Source: Alphaproteobacteria bacterium (GTDB lineage Bacteria > Pseudomonadota > Alphaproteobacteria > Paracaedibacterales > VGCI01). From it: 41,046 nucleotides of DNA. The DNA lies in NCBI GenBank assembly GCA_019746225.1, contig JAIESE010000027.1, positions 1 through 41,046 of the forward strand, written 5' to 3'. The translations under genes were made by a program, and so were the position numbers. Below the pieces are notes generated by a model. That model ran no database searches and was not told the origin of the DNA. It saw nothing but the letters and a program-made list of their open reading frames with translations. Of this stretch, positions 17,878 to 26,958 are shown piece after piece. The stretch's first letter is position 1. Each line of letters opens with the position of its first letter.

Positions 17878-19186
17878 ACATGATTTAGATTATCTTCCCC
17901 CGCGAGCAGCTGCTTTTTTGCGGGTAGGACATAAGAAATCCTACCTCGCTCAGAAAATCATTTTCTTGTTTTTTATATTCTTCCTGGTTTGGGCCAATAT
18001 GGCTGAATTGCATGAGGTAACAAAGGGTACGGGTAAGATCATTTCATCCAGCCATCTTCAAACAATCAATAACTTAGAAGGTGGGATTGTTAAGGAAATT
18101 TTAGTACGCGACGACCAAGTCGTGGCACAAGGGCAAGTTCTTGTTCGTCTGGATACTACTATTTCTCAAGCTAAATATACGCAAGATCTCGAAAACTATT
18201 TGCGGTTTCTTGCAACAACTGAACGATTACGTGCCCAAATTTCAGGTCAGGTGGCCTTCATTCCCAGCCAAGAACTTCAAACTAATGCTCCAGGGCTTGT
18301 GATGCAAGAACAAGAACGATTTCGATCTAATAGAGAAAAGAAGGCAAACGATATTAAAATTGCTGAAAAAGATTATCAAATTAAGAAACAAGAACTAGCA
18401 GAAACTAAATCAAAATTGACAGATTCTCAACAACAATACAAACTTGTCTCCGAACAGATTAGGCTCACCAAACCTCTTGCTGAGAAAAAAATCTATTCAA
18501 AAGTTGACTTTATTAAGCTTCAAAGAGATCAAGTAGAACAGGGCGCTCAGCTCAAATTAATGAAAGTAACTTCAAAGCGACAGACCGTAGCCATGAATCA
18601 AGCAAAAGATAGATTAGATCAGGTGCGAATCCGTTATCATACTGAAGATTTACAAGAACTTCGAGATGTGGAAGGAAGGCTCGCTGAAGCAAGAGGGGCT
18701 CAAACCACAGATAGAGACAGAGTTGTACGCTCTGAAATACGTTCCCCCATAACGGGAACAATTCGAGATATCAAAGTAAGAACAGTAGGGGCAGTTATTC
18801 AACCAGGAGAGGCCATTTTGGATATCGTGCCTTTGAACGATACTTTATTGGTGGAAGCTCAAATTCCACCTTCTGATATCGGATTCTTACATGAAGGAAT
18901 GCCCGCAACCATCAAAGTAACAGCATTTGACTTCAGTACTTGGGGGGGCTTAGAAGCCATCATTTCTGAAATTAGTGCGGATACAATTACGGATAAAAGG
19001 GAACAAAGTTATTACCGCGTTTATTTACGGACGAACTCAAATGTCCTTTCAAAAAATGGCAAATATCAAACGATTTTGCCAGGAATGCAAGTCGAAGCCG
19101 ACATTTTGACCGGCAAAAAAACAATTATGGAATATTTCATGAAGCCATTCACACGGGCCCTACAAAACGCCATGACCGAAAGATAA
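17861..19186 (+). CDS. HlyD-family periplasmic adaptor of the type I secretion system
   Basis: This 441-residue membrane-fusion protein links the ABC transporter to the TolC-like channel. A short cytoplasmic N-terminus and one transmembrane helix (about residues 28-47) are followed by a biotinyl-lipoyl-like half motif (INNLEGGIVKEILVRDDQVV), long coiled-coil segments (about 95-290), the second lipoyl half (RSEIRSPITGTIRDIKVRTV) and a C-terminal beta barrel ending LPGMQVEADILTGKKTI. GGAGAAGAGG precedes the ATG within the end of the ABC gene, which indicates translational coupling. Confidence 0.94.
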   Translation: MSHPPEHDLDYLPPRAAAFLRVGHKKSYLAQKIIFLFFIFFLVWANMAELHEVTKGTGKIISSSHLQTINNLEGGIVKEILVRDDQVVAQGQVLVRLDTTISQAKYTQDLENYLRFLATTERLRAQISGQVAFIPSQELQTNAPGLVMQEQERFRSNREKKANDIKIAEKDYQIKKQELAETKSKLTDSQQQYKLVSEQIRLTKPLAEKKIYSKVDFIKLQRDQVEQGAQLKLMKVTSKRQTVAMNQAKDRLDQVRIRYHTEDLQELRDVEGRLAEARGAQTTDRDRVVRSEIRSPITGTIRDIKVRTVGAVIQPGEAILDIVPLNDTLLVEAQIPPSDIGFLHEGMPATIKVTAFDFSTWGGLEAIISEISADTITDKREQSYYRVYLRTNSNVLSKNGKYQTILPGMQVEADILTGKKTIMEYFMKPFTRALQNAMTER

Positions 19187-19213
19187 AAGCGAGCTTCAGG
19201 AATGGGAAAACGA

Positions 19214-19723
19214 TTATACTGAAAGACGCTTCATAACGAAGCGATTCATAGCCCAAACGAATGATGGGTATAAACTAATGGTCATGAAGACCCCTGGAAT
19301 AAGGGGAATAATTCCCACCCATTCATGTTTAATACAGGAAAAAAGCGTCGCACAGATAAGGCAATCCATAAGGGCAAAGAGACCAAAACCACCCCAAACC
19401 CACAGAAACCGTTGTTGACTTAAAATTCTCTTTTGCGTTAGAAGAAGACCGTAATTTATCAAAAGACGCAAAGCCGAAAAACCTAAGGGATAGGCGTAAA
19501 TACCGTCTTGAATCAGACTAATCAAAATCAATTGTTCCACGGCGATAAGATCCGAGCGATAGAGCGTCCAATAGTAAAGGATGATTAGAAATAAGGTCGG
19601 CTGTATGCCAAGTTTTTGCCAAAAAGGAAGGACTGTCATACATAATGTGAAGACTAAAAATGAAAAAACGAGTAAGCGACGTTTCCAAGCTTGCCAAAGA
19701 ACCGATTCTTCACTATACATCAT
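19214..19723 (-). CDS. mreD: Rod shape-determining protein MreD
   Basis: MreD is the membrane subunit of the MreBCD elongasome that organises lateral wall synthesis. The 169 residues have five or six hydrophobic segments and the family pattern GIQPTLFLIILYYWTLYRSD followed by GIYAYPLGFSALRLLINY. The identification is supported by position, five bases after mreC. mrdA and rodA, which often follow mreD, are not next; the gene converges with the HlyD-like gene. Confidence 0.88.
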   Translation of the reverse strand: MMYSEESVLWQAWKRRLLVFSFLVFTLCMTVLPFWQKLGIQPTLFLIILYYWTLYRSDLIAVEQLILISLIQDGIYAYPLGFSALRLLINYGLLLTQKRILSQQRFLWVWGGFGLFALMDCLICATLFSCIKHEWVGIIPLIPGVFMTISLYPSFVWAMNRFVMKRLSV

Positions 19724-19728
19724 GTGGA

Positions 19729-20622
19729 TTAGAGGCCAGCTAGAATCGTGACGAACGCAGGCGTTTCTTTAACAAATGGACGGGCCTTAATCGTATCACT
19801 TGTTACTTCCGTCACAACCGCAACAGGCAAGCCCCGTGGGAAAACACCTCCATAACCAGATGTGACCAAACGGTCGCCAACCTTGACTTTAACTTTCGCA
19901 CATTTCTCCAAGTGAATGAGCTGAAGGTCAGTGCCATTCTGCCCCGCAATAACCCCGTGATCTTGGGTAGATTCAACTTCGACAGGAATCCTCGACGACA
20001 GGTCTGTTAAAGGCATCACACGCGCTGTTGTGGCCGAAAAACCCCCAACATCACTGATACGTCCCACAACACCATCCGCCGTGATCACGGGTTGACCTTT
20101 CAAGATACCATTTTGCTCTGTTGCCTTAATCGTCAGAAGCGCATTCATGCCATCGCTCACACGGCCAACAACACGGGCAGATACGCGCTCAATTTTTGGA
20201 TCAGGAACAGCTTTGACGAGGTGCTGCAATTGCTGTTGATCCAGAGTTTGTTGGCGTAATGATTGAATCAAGGATAGATGATGCTCATTCTCTTGGCGAA
20301 GCGCCTCAACTTCAGTGCGCAAATCCTGATGGGTGCGCAAAACATCACTCCAGGAAGCTAACGCCGTAAAGGGCTGACTTACCAAATCAACAATCGGTAC
20401 AGTTAAGTCCAGCAACACGGCATTCAATTGATGAACAGCTTTGTTATCCCGAATGGACAAGGTGAATACAATGAGAGCCCCAACAAGAAAGGAAAATAAT
20501 CCCATGGGGAGAGGATGCTGGGCCAAGGAAAACCGATTCAACGCCTGAGGAACAAAGGCCGACCGGGAGCGCTGACGCTGCGGGTGGAAGGCTTTCAATC
20601 CGAGAGGGGTGAAATGAGTCAT
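19729..20622 (-). CDS. mreC: Rod shape-determining protein MreC
   Basis: MreC is a bitopic protein that links cytoplasmic MreB to periplasmic wall synthases. The 297 residues show a cytoplasmic basic N-terminus (about 1-38), one transmembrane helix (LGLFSFLVGALIVFTLSI region), a coiled coil (about 95-130) and two beta domains with VSARVVGRVSDGMNALLTI, GVVGRISDVGGFSATTARVM and VTSGYGGVFPRGLPVAVV, all family signatures. AGAGGTAA lies about ten bases before the ATG. It sits 134 bp downstream of mreB. Confidence 0.95.
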   Translation of the reverse strand: MTHFTPLGLKAFHPQRQRSRSAFVPQALNRFSLAQHPLPMGLFSFLVGALIVFTLSIRDNKAVHQLNAVLLDLTVPIVDLVSQPFTALASWSDVLRTHQDLRTEVEALRQENEHHLSLIQSLRQQTLDQQQLQHLVKAVPDPKIERVSARVVGRVSDGMNALLTIKATEQNGILKGQPVITADGVVGRISDVGGFSATTARVMPLTDLSSRIPVEVESTQDHGVIAGQNGTDLQLIHLEKCAKVKVKVGDRLVTSGYGGVFPRGLPVAVVTEVTSDTIKARPFVKETPAFVTILAGL

Positions 20623-20756
20623 TAAATTGCGGTTACCTCTTGAATAAATTGGACTATTTCAGCTCCTAACGATTGTGACGAATGTCGAGAAAGCGAAGAA
20701 CTAGCCTCATATTATAGAAATTTGAGGAGAGTTTAAAGAGCCTTTTTAAACAATTT

Positions 20757-21830
<1,074 letters not shown>

Positions 21831-21982
21831 TTAATCCATACTTTTACGTGGAATAGGGGGCAAACTGCAAGTCTTTTGTGATAAAGGAAGAAGATAAATC
21901 CTTAAAATTATCCATAAAAACGGAATCTTAACCCTTTTGCCTTAAGATGAAGATAGAGCGTCATAAATGTTAGGAGTATTCC

Positions 21983-22750
21983 ATGGGTAAGCTTTTCTCT
22001 CTTAGGCTATTTCTTCTATTGATTTCTTTGAATGTGTTCGAAGGTGCGGAAGCAATGCAAAAAATGCCAAGTGCTGCGGAACAAGAAAAATTAGACGCTA
22101 TACGCCCTAATAGAAATGATATTCTCGATTGGACTGTCCCTTGGGGAATTAATATTGATTGTGTTGATAAAAGAGTTCATGAAGCAAGAGTTAACAGCCT
22201 TGATCATGTCGAGCCCTGGACAAGAGTCTCTATCTATCAGACACACAAGTCAAAAGATAAAAAACTTTCAAAAGAATACGCCGAACTGAGCAACTCACAA
22301 TATAAAGAAAAGAAGGATTTAAAAGAAAAAATAGACCGAAATAAGGCAGGTATGAATGCAATGGGTAAGACTCTAAAAGAAAGACTGGATCTTACTCAGG
22401 AGCAACTAGATGCCTTACCCGATAGAGATGAATGGAATGAAATGAAAAAAGAGGGGACCGCCGAGTTATGTAAATATTCTCCCAGCAGCAAAATAAAGAA
22501 AGCAGAAAGTGCAGGTTCTACGCGCGCTCAGACACCAACACTCCCACCGGCGAGAAAGCGCAGTACTGATCCATCTGCTCCGCCTGAGTATGTTGGTCAG
22601 CCTCCTCTCAAAAAGCAGGATTCTAAAACACTGAACCTTCCCCCTCAAAGACCTGTCCCACCTGCTCCTGTGAGAACGCGTAGTGATCGGGACCCATCAG
22701 CACCTCCTGCCCCTCTCAAAAAGCAGGATTCTAAAACCTTTGGAGATTAA
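21983..22750 (+). CDS. Secreted protein with Pro-rich tail containing PSAPPEY
   Basis: No family is recognised. The 255 residues begin with a clear signal peptide (SLRLFLLLISLNVFEGAEA, cleavage near 24). A charged helical middle (about 85-160) is followed by a Pro/Lys-rich, probably disordered tail (about 175-255). The tail holds two diverged copies of a 36-residue unit: DPSAPPEYVGQPPLKKQDSKT and DPSAPPAPLKKQDSKT. The first contains overlapping P(S/T)AP and PPxY motifs (PSAPPEY, residues 197-203), the second a further PSAP (238-241). These are binding motifs for eukaryotic TSG101 and Nedd4-type WW domains. TAGGAG precedes the ATG by about seven bases. A strong terminator follows at 22779. An effector role is inference. 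Confidence 0.8.
   Translation: MGKLFSLRLFLLLISLNVFEGAEAMQKMPSAAEQEKLDAIRPNRNDILDWTVPWGINIDCVDKRVHEARVNSLDHVEPWTRVSIYQTHKSKDKKLSKEYAELSNSQYKEKKDLKEKIDRNKAGMNAMGKTLKERLDLTQEQLDALPDRDEWNEMKKEGTAELCKYSPSSKIKKAESAGSTRAQTPTLPPARKRSTDPSAPPEYVGQPPLKKQDSKTLNLPPQRPVPPAPVRTRSDRDPSAPPAPLKKQDSKTFGD
22604..22737 (+). repeat. In-frame direct repeat in the Pro-rich tail
   Basis: Twenty-six identical bases occur at 22604-22629 and 22712-22737, 108 bp (36 codons) apart. They encode PLKKQDSKT in both copies and mark a recent tandem duplication of the tail unit. Confidence 0.9.
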
Positions 22751-22778
22751 TTCGAGGAATGTAAATGACCGTATTCTC

Positions 22779-22807
22779 AAGGGAGGACCAGAAGTCCTCC
22801 CTTTTTT
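22779..22807 (+). terminator. Rho-independent terminator
   Basis: A perfect 10-bp stem AAGGGAGGAC / GTCCTCCCTT with loop CAGAA is followed by a run of T residues. It ends the transcript of the 255-residue protein gene. Confidence 0.92.
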
Positions 22808-23016
22808 AATGATCCTGAAGGCATTTCGTGATATAAGTTAACGTGAGTTGGGGGATTGTAACTCCGAATAGATGAATTATCCCTATAAACTTACCATCAA
22901 ATTCAAAAATACATTGAAATTAGTAATGAGCAATACAATTTATATATAAAACACTATTTTATTATATGTATAATTCTAAATTAACAAAATATGATGCATT
23001 TTATTAAGGAAATTTT

Positions 23017-25989
23017 ATGAAAAAATATTTACTGTGGACCTTCTTGGCGATATCGCCCTTACAATCCTTTGATAAAGGGGAAGAATTTTTTGAGAAGAAA
23101 GAGTACTTAGAAGCCACAAAAGCCTTTTTGACAGAAGCGCCCGTCAATGATGTGCGTATTTATGCCTATCTTGATCATATGAATCAGCAAGGTCTTGTCA
23201 AACCGGCTGACTTAGGTGAGCCCCTTTGCCAAGTCTGGGCCGAGCGTCTTAGCCATGTTCCTTACGTTCCGCTTGGCTTTGGAATGGGAGATATTCATCT
23301 CTCCATCTCCCTTTTGGCTCAAAACTTTTATACCCCGGGACAAATATCCCCGGAAGAAGCCATGAAAAGTATTCAGAAACTCAGTGAAATTAACCAACTT
23401 GGATTCGGTTATCATATCCTTGGTCGATATTTAGAATTAAATCTTCCCACGGACAAACCAAAGAAGAAACTCCAATACCTTCTTCAGTATTTTGAAGCGG
23501 GAGCAAGCTTTGCCCATATCCCTTGCATTTTGACCTACGGCCGATTGGCAACAGAGCATGAAACAGAAATAAAGAGGCACAAGATTAAACTGAAAAAGCA
23601 ATACCTCAAAGAGGCTGAAATCCTTTCTGTTCAAATAGGAGCACCTAGATCAAAAGAAGAAGTACTCGCAAGTTTTTATTTAACCGTGCTCCCAGGAAAC
23701 ATGAAGAGAATTTTTCAACCAGATAAAACACGGCATAGCTTTCTAAATATAGCCTCTGCTCGACAAGGTAACGCAAATTTTCAATATCGGTTAAAATGCC
23801 ATGCGGAGAGCCATCGAATGACAGATGAATTTAACTTTATTCGAGACATGCCAAACGAAGATTTGTACTGGGGGTATTTTGCCTCTCTCGGAGGCTCCCC
23901 AAATGCCCTTAGTGAGATGGGTATGTGTTTCATGGGGCTTGCTGAAGACTCACCTTTTCCAGTAAACCCTCGCGAAGCCGTGGTCTGTTTTGATAAGGTC
24001 TTTGAGCATGTCCGAGGGAACCCTTCTTCATGTGTGGAAGTGTTCTATATTAATGCCCTCAGATGCGCAGGTGGTCTTTATGATAAAGGGATGGGTGATG
24101 TTCCTATCGATGATGTCAAAGCTCTGCAGTGCCTACAGAAAGCCGCTGATTTATATGGAGATGGAAAATCCTTCAACAATGCTCCCTCCAGCCAAATTAA
24201 TGCTGCAACAACAGCATACAACCTTGCTTGCTTTTTGGAAAAGGGAAGAGGTATGTCGGCACCTGATCTAGAAGCAGCAAAAAAGTATTATAATATGGCC
24301 TCCACCTTGGGTGATGGAAAATCATCAAAGATTATAGCTGAAGGTTTCTTATTTGGCTTACCTCCTTACAAGAAGAATCCTGGCTTGGCCTGCGCATTCT
24401 TGAAACGAGCAGAAGGTCAAGGTGATTTAAGAGCCTCACATTACCTATACCATCTCTTTAATCATTCCTTCCCCCCGGATAATTTGGAAGAAAATGACTA
24501 CCCGTTCCCAAAAGACATCATTGAAGCCAAGAGACATCTCAAAATATGTGTTCAAGGGGGGCTCGAAGAAGCCTTTGAACATTGGCTAATTATGCTATTT
24601 CACGAAAGAGAAAAATTGCCCGATGATGAAGCCCGTATGTTGGTATCTTGTCTAACTGCTTGTTTGGAAAAGAGTAATGAGTATATCTCCGCTAAAGCAA
24701 TGCTCCTTCGAGATGGGTATCGAGATTTAGTGCTCCAAGATAGCCAAAAAGCTTTCGAGTTGTTTGAAGTAGCAGCGTCTCAAAATGACCTCATCGCCAT
24801 CAGTTGCCTGGGGCATTATTATGAGAGAGGGATGTGCGGTATCCCTCAATCTTATGAGCGTGCGGCGCAGTACTATTCACAATCATTGTCCCTGCCTACA
24901 TCTCTTGTGAATCTTGGATTCATTCATGAAAAGGGATTTCTTGGAAAGAAGAATATCGACGAAGCCATACGGTTATATGAACTTGCCTATCAAATGGATA
25001 GTGGTCCCGCGGCCTATAATTTGGGGGCCCTTTACCAAAATGGATGGCATGGAAAACGCGCCAAGGAAGATCATGAAACGGCAATACAATACTACAAACA
25101 GGGGTGGATATGGGGTGATCCAGATGCCGCCTATCAATATGCATTCTATTTATATGAGGGCAAGCATTGTAAAAAAAATAAAGTGTTGGCAAGAGAAATA
25201 CTATCGAGTCTAGATCCTGAAAACATCGAAGTAGCCTACAGTCTTTCAGCTGATTCAATCAGCCGTGGAGATGATAAGGGTTGGGATGCCATGGCAAAAT
25301 GTGCAAGTAGAGGATTTACTATAGCCGAATATGTTTTTGGTCTTCGTCTATATCAAAATGCATTAAAAGAAGATCACCCGAATCCTGCTCCCCTCGTCGC
25401 CCAAGCGGTTAAGTATTTGAAAGCAGCAAGCATGAAAAATATGTCGGCTGCGACATCTGCTTTGCGTATCCTCGAGCGAAACGCACAGAAGAAATCAAAT
25501 AACGAAGATTTAGGAAGGATATTTTATGAACTGTTTAAAGGAAATATAGAAGGGGCCAGAGCGGCTACTAGTGAAGCACAGCTGAAAAAAAGGCAACCAA
25601 AAGCTGAGCCAATTGACCTAGAAGCGGATGAGTATTTACAAACCCTTCAATCTAAGGATGAAATTGCTGCCCAGGAAAGACAGGTGAAATTATTAGAACG
25701 TTTCCTAGATCCTGACAACCGGAAAAGCATTACTCCCAAAGATCTTAAAAAAATCATGAAGGGAGCGATTGCTGAGAAGGGGGGTTATGATAAACCAACA
25801 AAGGGATCTGGCCGGAAAATGAAAGTTGGCAACCAAGTTCTCGGTTATCATAACAAGCATCGGTCTAATCAAAGCTCCAATGCAACTTTGGATCCTGGAC
25901 GTGCTGGATCCTTCAGAAAGTTTGCTAAAGAAGTTCATGAAGATTTGAAAAAGGAGAAAGAAAGCAAGAAAGATGAAGATCTGAAATAA
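23017..25989 (+). CDS. Sel1-like repeat protein, exported
   Basis: This 990-residue protein is built mostly of Sel1-like (TPR-type) repeats, alpha-alpha hairpins that usually act as protein-binding scaffolds; many symbionts and Legionella export such proteins. An N-terminal signal-like segment (MKKYLLWTFLAISPLQS) is followed by repeats with the A..YY..A...G....A.YNLG.....G pattern, clearest at about 590-740 (for example YNLGALYQNGWHG, AIQYYKQGWIWGDPDAAYQYA). After a charged linker, the last 85 residues form a separate basic region (TKGSGRKMKVGNQVLGYHNK, ATLDPGRAGSFRKFAKEV) that loosely resembles a HicA-type fold. AAGGAA precedes the ATG. Function and target are unknown. Confidence 0.85.
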   Translation: MKKYLLWTFLAISPLQSFDKGEEFFEKKEYLEATKAFLTEAPVNDVRIYAYLDHMNQQGLVKPADLGEPLCQVWAERLSHVPYVPLGFGMGDIHLSISLLAQNFYTPGQISPEEAMKSIQKLSEINQLGFGYHILGRYLELNLPTDKPKKKLQYLLQYFEAGASFAHIPCILTYGRLATEHETEIKRHKIKLKKQYLKEAEILSVQIGAPRSKEEVLASFYLTVLPGNMKRIFQPDKTRHSFLNIASARQGNANFQYRLKCHAESHRMTDEFNFIRDMPNEDLYWGYFASLGGSPNALSEMGMCFMGLAEDSPFPVNPREAVVCFDKVFEHVRGNPSSCVEVFYINALRCAGGLYDKGMGDVPIDDVKALQCLQKAADLYGDGKSFNNAPSSQINAATTAYNLACFLEKGRGMSAPDLEAAKKYYNMASTLGDGKSSKIIAEGFLFGLPPYKKNPGLACAFLKRAEGQGDLRASHYLYHLFNHSFPPDNLEENDYPFPKDIIEAKRHLKICVQGGLEEAFEHWLIMLFHEREKLPDDEARMLVSCLTACLEKSNEYISAKAMLLRDGYRDLVLQDSQKAFELFEVAASQNDLIAISCLGHYYERGMCGIPQSYERAAQYYSQSLSLPTSLVNLGFIHEKGFLGKKNIDEAIRLYELAYQMDSGPAAYNLGALYQNGWHGKRAKEDHETAIQYYKQGWIWGDPDAAYQYAFYLYEGKHCKKNKVLAREILSSLDPENIEVAYSLSADSISRGDDKGWDAMAKCASRGFTIAEYVFGLRLYQNALKEDHPNPAPLVAQAVKYLKAASMKNMSAATSALRILERNAQKKSNNEDLGRIFYELFKGNIEGARAATSEAQLKKRQPKAEPIDLEADEYLQTLQSKDEIAAQERQVKLLERFLDPDNRKSITPKDLKKIMKGAIAEKGGYDKPTKGSGRKMKVGNQVLGYHNKHRSNQSSNATLDPGRAGSFRKFAKEVHEDLKKEKESKKDEDLK

Positions 25990-26085
25990 ACGATAATCAC
26001 AAAATGCCCTTGACGAAGGGGGGAATTTTAACGTTAGCTCAAGGATAAAGTGAGCGATAAAAAAACACCATAAAGGAGACCCCCC

Positions 26086-26694
26086 ATGACACACACACTA
26101 CCTACACTGCCTTACGACCTCAACGCTTTGGAGCCCCACATTTCTGCAAATACATTGACGTTCCATCATGGTAAACATCATCAAGCGTATGTCACAAACC
26201 TCAACAATCTCACGAAAGATACTGACCTTGCCGGAAAATCCTTGGAAGAAATCATCCATGCGACGGCCAAAAGTCCTGAGAAGGCTGGCATTTTTAACAA
26301 TGCAGCGCAAGTATGGAATCACACCTTCTTTTGGAATTGTATGAGGCCAAATGGGGGAGGAGAGCCTACTGGTGATTTGAAACTCATGATTGATAAGGCT
26401 TTTGGGTCTTATGAAGACTTTGCAAAAGAATTCAAACAAGCAGCTATCACTCAATTTGGAAGTGGCTGGGCGTGGCTTGTGGCTGAAAAAGGGAATTTGC
26501 GTATTATGAAAACAGCCAATGCGGATCTTCCCATGGTGCACGGCGCAACAGCTCTGTTGACCTGTGATGTTTGGGAGCACGCCTATTATTTGGATTACCA
26601 AAACCGTCGCCCTGACTATGTGGATACTTTTTTGGCCCACCTCGTCAATTGGGATTTTGCCTCCATTATGTTAAGAGAGCCCCAAGGTCGCTAA
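26086..26694 (+). CDS. sodB: Superoxide dismutase, iron type
   Basis: The enzyme dismutates superoxide to oxygen and hydrogen peroxide. The 202 residues carry all four metal ligands: His27 (TFHHGKHH), His79 (AAQVWNHTFFWN), Asp161 and His165 (CDVWEHAYYLDY). The AAQVWNH and TQFGSGWAWLV motifs fit the iron-dependent subgroup rather than manganese, although metal choice from sequence is not absolute. No signal peptide is present, so it is cytosolic. A strong AAAGGAG precedes the ATG. The next reading frame opens 4 bp after the stop. Confidence 0.96.
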   Translation: MTHTLPTLPYDLNALEPHISANTLTFHHGKHHQAYVTNLNNLTKDTDLAGKSLEEIIHATAKSPEKAGIFNNAAQVWNHTFFWNCMRPNGGGEPTGDLKLMIDKAFGSYEDFAKEFKQAAITQFGSGWAWLVAEKGNLRIMKTANADLPMVHGATALLTCDVWEHAYYLDYQNRRPDYVDTFLAHLVNWDFASIMLREPQGR

Positions 26695-26765
26695 CGGATG
26701 TTTGCTGCAAACAATAACGTGAATGAGACTGGTAATGACGTCATTTCTTTAATAGCTCCTTGTTC

Positions 26766-26825
26766 TTTACCTCTCCCCTTGTGGGAGAGGTCGCCGATGA
26801 GCTATGCGAAGAGGCGGGTGAGGGG
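26766..26825 (+). repeat. Palindromic repeat element, copy 3
   Basis: Sixty bases starting TTTACCTCTCCCCTTGTG and ending GGCGGGTGAGGGG. They share 23 contiguous bases, TGTTCTTTACCTCTCCCC plus TTGTG, with copy 1 in tonB (counting three flanking bases). The element lies between sodB and the next gene. Confidence 0.85.
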
Positions 26826-26880
26826 TGTTGTCCAACACATACCCATTAGCCTCTTGAAAAATAATTACTGCGGATACACT

Positions 26881-26940
26881 CCCCTCACCCGCCACAGTGC
26901 TCCGCTAGTGGCGACCTCTCCCACCAGGGGAGAGGTAAAA
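26881..26940 (-). repeat. Palindromic repeat element, copy 4 (inverted)
   Basis: The reverse complement reads TTTTACCTCTCCCCTGGTGG then GAGAGGTCGCC and ends GGCGGGTGAGGGG. It forms an inverted pair with copy 3 across a 55-bp spacer, the same geometry as in tonB. Confidence 0.85.
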
Positions 26941-26958
26941 ATACAGATATCTGGAAGA

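Noticed and set aside
25999..26025. CCCTT-GACG-AAGGG as terminator after the Sel1 gene
   Set aside because: The stem is only 5 bp and no T-run follows.
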